64,000 nucleotides of DNA, taken from the NCBI GenBank assembly GCA_038277395.1, contig CM076189.1, positions 238,702,653 through 238,766,652 of the forward strand. Direction: 5' to 3'. The stretch is from Dryocosmus kuriphilus (lineage: Eukaryota > Arthropoda > Insecta > Hymenoptera > Cynipidae). Numbering within the stretch: the stretch's first letter is position 1; each line of letters starts with the position of its first letter. Under the pieces are notes generated by a model. The model saw nothing but the letters and a program-made list of their open reading frames with translations, was not told where the DNA came from and did not search any database. Made by a program: the position numbers and the translations under genes. Shown piece by piece: positions 21,134-29,929 of this stretch.

Positions 21134-21737
21134 ATGAACGAATCATTTACTCTTACCATAACGGGAAACTCTTCTGTGCTCGAGGCAGAGTACATCCCAC
21201 CAATAGCACCATCTCCACACAAGAACTATGCTCTTGGTCTAGTTGAATTGCTCACATTCAATGCGATTCCTAGCGCTGATGCTGGGAAGAATACAATTAA
21301 GGTCGGTCAAAGAAAAGTTGTCCTACCTACTGGCAGCTATGAGATTGAAGACATTGAGAGATATGTCCAAAAGATTCTAGCGAGTGACGGCATTACAATA
21401 AACATCAAGCCAAATAATAACACACTGCGCAGCGAGATAAAGTACTACTTCTGATCCACCTGTGGCGATTCTCAAAGTGAACGCACTACGAGTTGAGTGT
21501 AATGTCACAACAGGAGCCTACATCAATGAGCGCAAAGTGCACACGATTCACGAATTCTTTCCTGTTGTTCCACCAGAATATAAGATTGTGGAAGTGCCGT
21601 CACACGTCATTTATCTGCCAATCACCGTGAAAACAATACATCAAATTCAGCTCCGCATTTTTGATCAAGACGGAGACTTGGTGAATTTTCGAGGAGAGAT
21701 TATAACAATACGACTACACGTCAAATCATCATCGTAA
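21134..21737 (+). pseudogene. Minor capsid (penton-like jelly-roll) protein, Polinton 1, broken
   Basis: The N-terminal frame (21134-21452) begins 'MNESFTLTITGNSSVLEAE' and contains 'KNYALGLVELLTFNAIP' and 'VVLPTGSYEIEDIERYVQ'. The C-terminal frame (21462-21737) holds 'TIHEFFPVVPPEYKIVEVP' and 'HQIQLRIFDQDGDLVNFRGE', ending 'ITIRLHVKSSS'. These are characteristic of the Polinton minor capsid (vertex) protein, known in the literature as a single jelly roll. The parts are in different frames and the join looks short for the family, so an internal deletion plus frameshift is likely. In Polinton 2 only the first 110 or so residues survive, fused to another gene. Confidence 0.82.
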
Positions 21738-21775
21738 TAATAATAATGGGTATTGTGTACAATCGCAAAGAAGTC

Positions 21776-21818
21776 TATATAAGCGAGACAAGGTGCCAGA
21801 CACAGGTCAATTCTCAGT
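21776..21818 (+). promoter_or_regulatory. Probable major-capsid promoter
   Basis: TATATAAG at 21776-21783 with CAGT at 21815. The 39-nt spacing is longer than the 29-32 nt seen at the other genes, so the initiator assignment is weaker here. Confidence 0.4.
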
Positions 21819-21890
21819 CAGCACGCAAAGCGCTAACACCTCAGAACGTGCTCCTTCTGAAACAACTGAGCCTCAAGGTCAAAGAAGGAA

Positions 21891-23178
21891 ATGGAAAATA
21901 TTTATCATCTCCAGCTGTTGCAACAGAGAAAAAAAAATGGAAGAAATATTAAACATTCAAGCACCAGTGACATTTGACGAGTCCATATCCCACTATGAGA
22001 TTCATGCACATCAACCTTATGCCTCATCGTCATTCAACAACAGTGATGAAATTCGAATCACTGTTCAGCATCAAGATTTTGTGTATACTACCCAGTAAGA
22101 GTTCACTGCACGTGTAAGGAAGACTGACTAGGGTTGATGTTGTAGCCAGAAATGTTACTGCGACAAACTTAGTGAACAATGCAATCTCCTTTCTATTTGA
22201 TGAAGTTCGCTATGAACTCAATGGTAATGAGATTGATCGTTGCAAAAAATGTCGGTCTCACGAGCACCGTAAAAGGCTACGTCTCTCTCACTCCTGGACA
22301 AAGTCATCTTATGGAGAATGCAGGATAGCTAGGCATCCCCGAAGGAAACAGAACGTCTTACCAATGAGGAGGGATACTTTGATGTCATTATACCGCTCAG
22401 TATGATCCTAGGATTCGCTGAAGACTATCGAAATATCGTTGTAAATGCAAAGGATGAACTTATCCTGACAAGATCACGCAGTGACTTGAATGCCATCGTT
22501 CAACAACGCCAAGATCCTGGAAACGAAGAACAATTTAGGATCTCGATTCAGAAAGTGGAGTGGATGATACCGTATGTAATGGCTTCAGATCAGCAGAAGA
22601 TACAGTTGTTAAACTTTATTGAAAAGGACCCTCTGAACACTATGAGTTTTCGCTGATGGAAATTGTATGAATACCCCCTGCTCCCCACCACCTCAAGGCA
22701 CATATAGATTGTGAACACGTCAACTCAATTGGAGAAACCACGTTACGTTATCCTGGGATTTCAGACAGGTCGAAAGGATAGGCGAGCAAGATATGCTAAT
22801 CGTTTCGACCATCGCAATTTAAGCAACGTCAAGGTGTTTCTCAATTCACAACACTATCCGTACGGCAATCTGAACCTGAACATTAATAACAATCAGTTTG
22901 CACTACTGTATGAGATGTATGCAAACTTTCAGGCCGCATACTATAGCAAAGAGTCTGAACCGATGTTGAAGAAAAACGATTACAGAGAACACGCTCCTCT
23001 GGCTGTTATCGATTGCTCAAAACAAAATGAGTTTCTCAAAGAGACCTCAGTGGACGTTCGTCTGGAATTTGAATCTGGAGACAATTTTCCCGCTGAACCT
23101 TCAGCCTACTGCCTCATCATACACGATCGTCTTATTCAATATCAACCTCTCAGTGGCAGCGTAAAAAAGTTGATTTAA
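21891..23178 (+). pseudogene. Major capsid protein (double jelly-roll), Polinton 1, frameshifted
   Basis: This would form the icosahedral shell. The reading starts at ATG 21891 ('MENIYHLQLLQQRK') and changes frame several times: 21793-22098 frame ('TFDESISHYEIHAHQPYASS'), 22172-22405 ('NNAISFLFDEVRYELNGNEI'), 22402-22656 ('MILGFAEDYRNIVVNAKDEL') and 22711-23178. The last piece holds 'VILGFQTGRKDRRARYANRF', 'NLSNVKVFLNSQHYPYGNLN' and 'SAYCLIIHDRLIQYQPLSG'. These blocks are well known for Polinton major capsid proteins. At least three indels prevent a full-length product. The gene is completely missing from Polinton 2. It sits between the minor capsid and the accessory gene, the order expected for a late virion operon-like run. 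Confidence 0.9.
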
Positions 23179-23215
23179 GTGGTGGGGTTAATGCCAGAAG
23201 TGGTGGGGAGAAAGT

Positions 23216-23250
23216 TATAAAAGAGCTGATTTCAGTAAGCAGAATTCAGT
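23216..23250 (+). promoter_or_regulatory. Accessory-gene core promoter
   Basis: TATAAAAG at 23216-23223 and CAGT at 23247 (31 nt); a closer CAGT lies at 23233. The ATG of the accessory gene follows at 23261. Confidence 0.6.
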
Positions 23251-23260
23251 TTTCATCGAA

Positions 23261-23641
23261 ATGGAGTTCATAGTGGACGTGCAAGCTTCAAGAAGGCCCA
23301 TTAACCAGTTTGTCTTCAAGGAGTTGGCTGTAGTTTCTCTCCAGGAAGACTCTCAACCTGTGGTTTATCTATTTGAGCCTCCGTGCTACTGGCATGTGTT
23401 GCCAGACCGTTACAAGAGTGAAAATTTGTGGCTGACGCGCAATTATCATGGTCTCGAATGGAGTGCTGGTGACATACCCTACGAAGAAGTGAAGCACATA
23501 ATTCGAGAAAGACTGCGTGGTGCCAATGATTATGATGTTGATGATTGTGTGAAAGATGATGAGATGAAAGATCTTGATGATGATGATCTGGATACCTCAA
23601 ACATTGTATCGCTTACCGGTTGTGAATTTATGTACTCTTAA
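23261..23641 (+). CDS. Polinton accessory protein, possibly exonuclease-like, C-terminally altered
   Basis: The open frame of 126 codons begins 'MEFIVDVQASRRPINQFVF', then 'KELAVVSLQED', 'YLFEPPCYWHVLPDRYK' and 'LWLTRNYHGLEWSAGDIPY'. I recognise the N-terminus as a protein recurrent in arthropod Polintons, whose normal C-terminus reads like the tail now found in Polinton 2 at 34412-34650. Here, after 'RERLRGAN', that tail is replaced by an Asp-rich stretch ending 'LTGCEFMYS', so the protein is probably truncated. The start (D-x-Q then ELAVV) loosely recalls DEDD exonucleases with a substituted acidic residue; this is inference only. It has its own promoter. Confidence 0.6.
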   Translation: MEFIVDVQASRRPINQFVFKELAVVSLQEDSQPVVYLFEPPCYWHVLPDRYKSENLWLTRNYHGLEWSAGDIPYEEVKHIIRERLRGANDYDVDDCVKDDEMKDLDDDDLDTSNIVSLTGCEFMYS

Positions 23642-23789
23642 AAAAGCGTTTTTTCTCCTGTATGTAAATAGGTTAAGATTCTACGTTGTATTCTTAGCTA
23701 AAGTTTTTTTTGAATAGAGAGAAAAAAAAGTTTATACGTAAAGAAGTTTTAACTTTTATTTCAACCCTATCAACTTAGTTTTCTTAATT
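23642..23789 (+). other. 3' flank of accessory gene
   Basis: AT-rich non-coding DNA up to the inner edge of the right terminal repeat. Nothing else was recognised. Confidence 0.5.
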
Positions 23790-24192
23790 TATGGATAAGT
23801 TGTACATTTTCCGCTTCGTTCCTTCAAACAACAACAACGATGGATTTCGCATTCTACTGCAATTTACAGGTAAGTATTCTTTTTTATTAACTCTTCAGAA
23901 CATTTTCACGCCAGAATGTTCTAAAAGGTCAGATTGCACAACATTGCATCATCTTGCGAAACTTGTCGAAACGTGCATCAACTTGTTTTAAACGTTTCGA
24001 AACTTGACGAAAGCTGCATCATCTTGTTGATTCTAGAATATTCTGACACGAAAAATCGAACCTTCTAGAACATTCTGGCGCGATAAATCGTTGCATCATA
24101 TTGCGCAATGTTGCGTCATCGTGTCGAAACTTGTCGAAACACGTCGAGCTTCTAGAACATTCTCGAATGTAGGTAGAGTGGGGGTACTAGTC

Positions 24193-24226
24193 TATAAAAG
24201 CAGCATCGAATTGCAGAGGCTTCAGT
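24193..24226 (+). promoter_or_regulatory. Core promoter of right-TIR OB-like gene
   Basis: TATAAAAG at 24193-24200, CAGT at 24223 (30 nt). The ATG follows at 24285. It mirrors 11464-11497. Confidence 0.7.
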
Positions 24227-24284
24227 CTGTCATTGGATATATAGAGTGTAACGTCTACTCATAATTAATTACCCAGAGAAGAAG

Positions 24285-24603
24285 ATGGATCTCAGTGCTA
24301 TTAACAAAGTTGGCCGATTGGAAGGGTTCTTACCAGTGAAATCATTATCTGACCTGACAGTGAAGAAGAAAGTATGCTGCTACCAAAATCATCTAACTTC
24401 AAACGAAATATGGCACAAAAATCGTTGCCGAGTTGGAGAATGAGATCGCAGTCTACATGCCGAGCAGAATAAAGAAGATTTTTGAGGATCCAGCCTATAT
24501 GGACACGTTCGAGAAGATGGAAGTAGCGGTCTAGGCTAAGAAACTCTCTTTCTGCTACACTGGTGGAAAATACAATCTTTTTGAATTTGATTATGTTGAA
24601 TGA
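24285..24603 (+). pseudogene. OB-like small protein, right TIR copy (frameshift and nonsense)
   Basis: The second copy of the gene at 11088-11405. It opens 'MDLSAINKVGRLEGFLPVK', gains one base in an A-run near 24370 (frameshift), and has TAG near 24532 where the left copy reads a Gln codon. It ends 'NLFEFDYVE' at 24603. The total of 319 nt against 318 in the left arm shows the single insertion. It is more decayed than the left copy. Confidence 0.7.
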
Positions 24604-25483
24604 AAGAGCTTTGTATTGAGGAAGCTTGGTGTGAATAATAAAATTATAACATTTACAGATAAACTGCCTGTGTGTACTTATTACTTAATTTTAGTTTATA
24701 GATAAGAAAAGTGAGTCTGACGTTTTTTACCTTAATTTATGGATAAGAGAGAAAATGCGTTTCTTTCCGCTTTGCACAAATTTCAACGAAGGATTTTCAG
24801 CATATGGATGGGTTGAATTTCTACGTTGAAACATCTGTGGGATACTGTTAACTTTTTTCCGCTTTGCATTACCTTAATTTACTTAGTTTTAATTTATGGA
24901 TAAGTTGTACATTTTCCGCTTCTTTCCTTCAAACAACAACAATAACGATGGATTTCACACACTGCGATGGATAGAAATTTTACAGGTAAATATTTTTTAT
25001 TAACTCTTTACCTTCATGTCGAAAAATTGCATATTGAAACTTGTCGATGCTTGTTGAAACTTGTCGAGTTCTCGGGAATCCCCATAATATGTCACTACAG
25101 TATGCGTAGGTGAGAGATGTAAATTCCATTACATAACCTTGACTGCATTTTCTACTTGCTTATGGGTGAGAGAAAAGAAGGTCCTTATCGACTAACGTTA
25201 AATAGCTTATTTCACACGTGACAGATTTCTACCTTACCGACTGGTGGTAACTAACTGACTTACCGACTGATGGTAACAATTTACCCCAGATTCCTACCTT
25301 ACCGGCTGATGGTAACAAACTGCCATGTTTCTAATGGATCCAGATTCCTACCTTACAAACTGATGGTAATACCGACTGTCGATACTTAGCACGAACATTT
25401 GCCACTGAGGGAGTAGTGGCGCCATCTGTCGGCGCAGCGCGAAGCTTGTCGTAGTGAGCCAGAACGTACACTGCTATACCACT

Positions 25484-25489
25484 GACCAC
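25484..25489. other. Polinton 1 target-site duplication, right copy
   Basis: 'gaccac' directly after the terminal 'ccact', against 'gatcac' at the left (one mismatch). Confidence 0.85.
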
Positions 25490-25828
25490 CTATAATGAGT
25501 ATTTAGATAATTTGCTGTTTAAAATATACGAGGCTCAATCCAAAGCTCGTGAAAATATTCAACAAGCAAAATTAAAATACAAATACTATTGTGATCGAAT
25601 GTCAAATTTTCAAAACTATGAGATCGATGAATACGTTTACTTACAAAAGGAACCGAGAACGTCCAAACTTGACGATCATTATGAGGGTCCTTATAAAGTT
25701 ACTAACATTTTCAACGACCATAATGTGGAGATCGCGATGACCGAAAACAAACGCAAAATTGTGCGTAAAAGCAAGTTAAAATTAGCCCACTTACGAGCGA
25801 ATCTCGAAGTGTTTAGAATAGGAGGCCG
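25484..25828 (+). pseudogene. pol: Gypsy integrase C-terminus, displaced by Polinton 1
   Basis: The reading resumes with 'NEYLDNLLFKIYEAQSKARE' and continues 'YYCDRMSNFQNYEIDEYVYL' and 'DHYEGPYKVTNIFNDHNVEI', the usual C-terminal (SH3-like) end of gypsy integrases. It is in register with the part ending at 10097 once one target-site copy is counted. It ends near 25828, where sequence antisense to mariner begins. The open frame runs on to 25895 only because the mariner opposite strand happens to be open. Confidence 0.85.
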
Positions 25829-25829
25829 T

Positions 25830-26870
25830 GGCATCCTTCGAAGTAGTCCCCATTTGATTGAACCACACGCTCCCAGCGGTGCTTCCACATCCTAAAACAG
25901 TTCTCGAACGCAGATTTTGGAATGGCCTCCAGCTCGCGCGTCTCATTACCCTGAATTGTCTCGATATCGTCGAACCGCTTTCCTTTTAAGCGCCATTTTC
26001 AATTTTGGGAACAACCAAAAGCCGCAGGGAGCCATGTCGGCACTGTACGGAGGCTGACGAAGCTGTACAACCTTGTGTTTTTCGCCAAAAATTGCTGCGC
26101 AAGGTTCGATGAATGTGCTGGCGCGTTATCGTGGTAAAGAAGCCAGTCACCGCTTGACCAGAAACGCGGTCGTTTTCTGCTTACGGCATCACGCAATCTC
26201 TTCAGAACTTCATTGTAATATTCTTTGTTGATCGTCTGACTTCTTGGAGCAAATTTGTAGTGCACAACACCCTCACAATCGAAAAAAATAATCAGCATTG
26301 ACTTAACATGGCTCCGCCTTTGACGTGCTTTTTTCGGCCGTGGCTCGTCTGAACGCTTCCACTGTGAAGATTGTTGTTTAGTTTCAGGATCGTAACCATA
26401 AGCCCATGATTCATCACTAGTAATAACCTTCTTAAGGACATTTTCATCATCACTGACCATTTCCAAGTTGTCCTGAGCGATTTCGGAGCGAAGTTCTTTC
26501 TGCTCGGTCGTGAGCAATTTCGGAATGAATTTCATACACACGCGGAGTCATTCCCAAAATCTTGTTCAGAATTTCCCAAACAGTACTTTACGGTATTCCG
26601 AGATCATTTTCTACTTCACGAACAGTCAATCGACGATCACCTTCAATCGAAAGTCGCACACGCTCGATGTTTTCCGCTGTTGTTGTCAGCAGAGGTCGGC
26701 CAGAACGAGGGTCACTGTCAACAGATGTGCGGCAGTTTTAAACTGCCTGTACCACTCTTTTATATGTGTTATGCCCATAATTTTGTCCTAAAGGCTTTTT
26801 GTATCATTTCAATAGTCTCCGTACAACTCGCATTGCCGAGATCGAAACAAAACTTGATGCAAATTCGTGG
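25830..26870 (-). pseudogene. Mariner-family transposase, frameshifted and lacking the third catalytic Asp
   Basis: The cut-and-paste DD34D transposase is readable on the minus strand. The N-terminal helix-turn-helix 'CIKFCFDLGNASCTETIEM' lies near 26810-26870. A decayed stretch with stops follows, then 'VREVENDLGIPYSTVWEIL'-like sequence in broken frames. The open part 25999-26541 has 'ITSDESWAYGYDPETKQQ' (first Asp) and 'LLYHDNAPAHSSNLAQQFL' (second Asp). After a frameshift the third motif reads 'YSADMAPCGFWLFPKLK', with Gly where Asp is catalytic. The C-terminal 'AIPKSAFENCFRMWKHRWER' runs to about 25850. Neither terminal repeat is identified. It replaces the missing 3' end of the gypsy element. 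Confidence 0.88.
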
Positions 26871-26969
26871 ATCTCTTCTTTTCTGTCATAAACATAAACA
26901 CACGCTGCACGCGACCCAAGGCGTCCAGCCGATAACTACGGCATTCAGGGAGTTCGTGAGGGACTACTG
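26871..26969. other. Short unassigned flank before the gap
   Basis: Non-coding sequence between the mariner N-terminus and the assembly gap. Nothing was recognised. Confidence 0.4.
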
Positions 26970-27469
26970 NNNNNNNNNNNNNNNNNNNNNNNNNNNNNNN
27001 NNNNNNNNNNNNNNNNNNNNNNNNNNNNNNNNNNNNNNNNNNNNNNNNNNNNNNNNNNNNNNNNNNNNNNNNNNNNNNNNNNNNNNNNNNNNNNNNNNNN
27101 NNNNNNNNNNNNNNNNNNNNNNNNNNNNNNNNNNNNNNNNNNNNNNNNNNNNNNNNNNNNNNNNNNNNNNNNNNNNNNNNNNNNNNNNNNNNNNNNNNNN
27201 NNNNNNNNNNNNNNNNNNNNNNNNNNNNNNNNNNNNNNNNNNNNNNNNNNNNNNNNNNNNNNNNNNNNNNNNNNNNNNNNNNNNNNNNNNNNNNNNNNNN
27301 NNNNNNNNNNNNNNNNNNNNNNNNNNNNNNNNNNNNNNNNNNNNNNNNNNNNNNNNNNNNNNNNNNNNNNNNNNNNNNNNNNNNNNNNNNNNNNNNNNNN
27401 NNNNNNNNNNNNNNNNNNNNNNNNNNNNNNNNNNNNNNNNNNNNNNNNNNNNNNNNNNNNNNNNNNNNN
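26970..27469. other. Assembly gap, 500 N
   Basis: Exactly 500 unknown bases, probably a placeholder of arbitrary length. The missing gypsy 3' LTR or a mariner end could lie here. Open frames listed across it are artefacts. Confidence 0.99.
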
Positions 27470-28012
27470 ATTTTTAGATCTTTCTAAGGTGAACAATTTT
27501 GCTTGTCAATATTTTCTTATATCTCACATAGTTTTGCTGAAAAGTGGATTTGTTTGTATTTAATAACATTTCACGAATAACTCAACAAATATGCGTCTTT
27601 ACAAAAAAAAAAAAAAATGACAGAAAGAAAATTTGTAGATCTTTCTAAGGTGAACAAGTTTGTTTATTATAAATTTTTTCGTATCTTACATATTTTGGCG
27701 GGAAATTTGAACTTTTGATTTTTTGAGGGAATTTGTTACATATCAAGCCAGAACTGTTGGTCAAAAACCGCTGGTTAACGAAACTGTCCTTAGTTTTTAG
27801 GCCTTGAAGAAGTATGCTAAAGCGCAGTCCAATCCGATTAGTCCTTCGAAAGTTATCGTGCTAACAGACTACGACAACGACAGACAGACACTAAAGTGAA
27901 ACATTTTTTTTCGGATTGAGGAGGTCACGAAATGTCGACATTTCATGAAATCCGCGAAAGTCAGTTTGCACATAAAACTAATACCTTCTCATTGAGATGA
28001 GAATGTAATAAT
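27470..28012 (+). repeat. Family A repeat, truncated by the gap
   Basis: The same AT-rich units, GAC/CAGACAGA block (about 27860-27890) and terminal 'gatgagaatgt' (27999-28009) as at 1-800. The divergent sequence shows it is an independent copy, not part of the recent duplication. Confidence 0.7.
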
Positions 28013-28108
28013 AAAAATTGCATTTTTCAGACAAAATATGTAAAAAATTATAAAATTCACGTTTTTCATATACTTTAATCGACTGAAAAGTGTGAGAAAT
28101 GTGATGAG

Positions 28109-28114
28109 AATGCG
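28109..28114. other. Polinton 2 target-site duplication, left copy
   Basis: 'aatgcg' immediately before the terminal 'agtagttatac'. An exact copy lies at 42816-42821. Confidence 0.95.
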
Positions 28115-29540
28115 AGTAGTTATACAGGGGGGTTTCTAAATATAGATTCCTGTTACCGACAGTTACCGACATCGAGAGCTAAAGCGGTTCAAGTCCGCGC
28201 TAAGCATCTAGCCCGGTGTGACGTCAGGAAATAAATAATACGCGATTGTTAAACATGAATTTTGCATAAACAAATATCTCCCTCTCTCTCTCTCTGCCCC
28301 TCTCTCTCTTTCTCCTATGCCACGTGTCAAGAGGATATAATAAAGTAATTATGTGACAAGAATTTGACAGCGCATGTGTAAGAGATGGAATGAGGCATTA
28401 CTAATTGATATAATTTATTGCTTCCGTAATGCGTTAAAATAAAATTTAAAAGTAGGTCACGAGTCTAATAAGATTAAAAAGGAATCTTTGTTCTATAAAG
28501 CATAGGGAGAATTATTGAGGAATTTATATCATTAAAAATACTCGTGAAGAGTATGACTCATTCTTATGGAATGTGTTTATCGCGCAGGCTGCGAACGTGT
28601 CTACACATGTCTAACTTGATTATAAAGAAACCCTTTGTTCTATAAAACATATCATGAAAATATAATATAGTAATTATGTGACATGAATTTGACAGCGCAC
28701 GTGTAAGAGATGAAATGTGGCATTACTAATTGATATAATTTATTGCTTCCGTAATGCGTTAAAATAAAATTTAAAAAGTAGGTCACGAGTCTAATAAGAT
28801 TAAAAAGGAATCTTTGTTCTATAAAGCATAGGGAGAATTATTGAGGAATTTATATCATTAAAAATACTCGTGAAGAGTACGACTCATTCTTATATAATGT
28901 GTTTATCGTTTAGACTGCAAACCTGCCTAAACGTGTCTAACTTGATTATAAAGAAACCCTTTGTTCTATAAAACATATCATGAAAATATAATATAGTAAT
29001 TATGTGACAAGAATTTGACAGCGCACGTGTAAGAGATGAAATGTGGCATTACTAATTGATATAATTTATTGCTTCCGTAATGCGTTAAAATAAAATTTAA
29101 AAGTAGGTCACAATCTGATCTGATTACGAAGGAATCTTTGTTCTATAAAACATAGGGAGACTTATTGAAGAAGTTATGCCATTAAAAGTATCCGATTTCT
29201 GTAACGCATATAGTTATGGAATGTGTTTATGTATAAGCTAATCGACATGATTTATTACTTCCCTAATATATTTTTCCAAGAAATTTGTCAGTTCTTAGAA
29301 ATTACGTCATCTTCTAAGAATTATGGATTGTGTTTATATATATAAGCTAATCGACATGATTTATTACTTCCCTAATATATTTTTCCAAGAAATTTGTCGG
29401 TTCTTAGAAATTACGTCATCTTCTAAGAATTTTGTAATTGCGCATTACATTCCAAGCGTGTCTAAGCATGATGCTTATAATCTAGAAGCTTCTAGAACTA
29501 TAAGATAAAGAAGGTGATATTAATAGACAAGGATAGTACC
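28115..29540 (+). repeat. Polinton 2 left terminal inverted repeat
   Basis: Nearly identical to the complement of 41381-42815. Inside it are three tandem units with period 325-326 bp (landmark 'gtaattatgtgaca' at 28345, 28670 and 28996), plus a partial fourth. Two units of about 108 bp follow (29226-29435), each with 'taagctaatcgacatgat' and 'cttagaaattacgtcatc'. The near-identity of the arms, unlike Polinton 1, suggests a younger insertion. Confidence 0.92.
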
Positions 29541-29929
29541 AAAAAATATGTTGTCAGCTTCCAGCAAGCAAGCAAATATCAGGATTAGAACCAACAAGCG
29601 TGATGTGCTTGCAAACCACACGGCCACTATATTTAAGGAGAACTTTCCTGTGTTCCTTAGTTGCAAATAAACCTTTGAGCTAGCAACAATTAATGTGAAA
29701 TTGAAACGCACAATACATATTAACTCTCCTACTGTTCCAGTGATTATTATTATTAAACAGTGAACATTTTAAAATAAATTCCACAAGAGACAATAGCAAC
29801 AAAGTGAAATTTAAAAAAAAACAATTATTGTGTAATCTTTGTGATCTGGTGAAATTGAAAAAGACAATTTTTTCACTTGTGTACTCAAGATTAGCAATCA
29901 GTGAACATTTTAATTAAAATATTTTTAAA
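29541..29929 (+). promoter_or_regulatory. Leader and likely promoter of Polinton 2 polymerase B
   Basis: A TATA-like 'tatattta' at 29628-29635 lies 30 nt before 'tagt' at 29658, a degenerate version of the TATA-CAGT module seen elsewhere in the element. The rest is AT-rich leader without an open frame. Confidence 0.4.

Larger units (their letters stand above)
10104..25483 (+). mobile_element. Polinton/Maverick 1 (15,380 bp), decayed, inserted in gypsy integrase
   Basis: The element is delimited by terminal inverted repeats of about 1.69 kb beginning AGT, and by a 6-bp target duplication. Gene order is: polymerase B (+), integrase (-), fibre-like (-), conserved unknown (-), packaging ATPase (-), PLA2/pVI-like (+), protease (+), minor capsid (+), major capsid (+) and accessory exonuclease-like (+). 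A small OB-like gene lies in each terminal repeat. Every large gene carries a frameshift, a stop, a deletion or a lost catalytic residue, so it is a fossil. Removing it joins the gypsy integrase reading across the target site, which proves it is a nested insertion. Confidence 0.95.
23790..25483 (+). repeat. Polinton 1 right terminal inverted repeat
   Basis: Inverted partner of 10104-11797, ending 'ctgctataccact'. It contains the second OB-like gene (24285-24603) and three direct copies (starting about 23780, 24735 and 24885) of a block that reads 'cttaatttatggataag' followed by 'ccgctt'. It also carries 'ttctagaa', 'gcatcatcttg' and 'ccttaccgactg' clusters. The arms differ by many substitutions, so they are no longer homogenised. 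Confidence 0.88.

Noticed and set aside
3335..25828. Endogenous retrovirus with env for the gypsy element
   Set aside because: No envelope-like frame follows the integrase C-terminus before the mariner junction; what is visible is gag-pol only.
26680..27496. Long frames running through the N block
   Set aside because: Artefacts of translating unknown bases.
28345..29325. Regular repeats considered as a CRISPR-like array
   Set aside because: Units are 325 bp with no unique spacers, lie in a eukaryotic Polinton terminal repeat and are mirrored at the other end.
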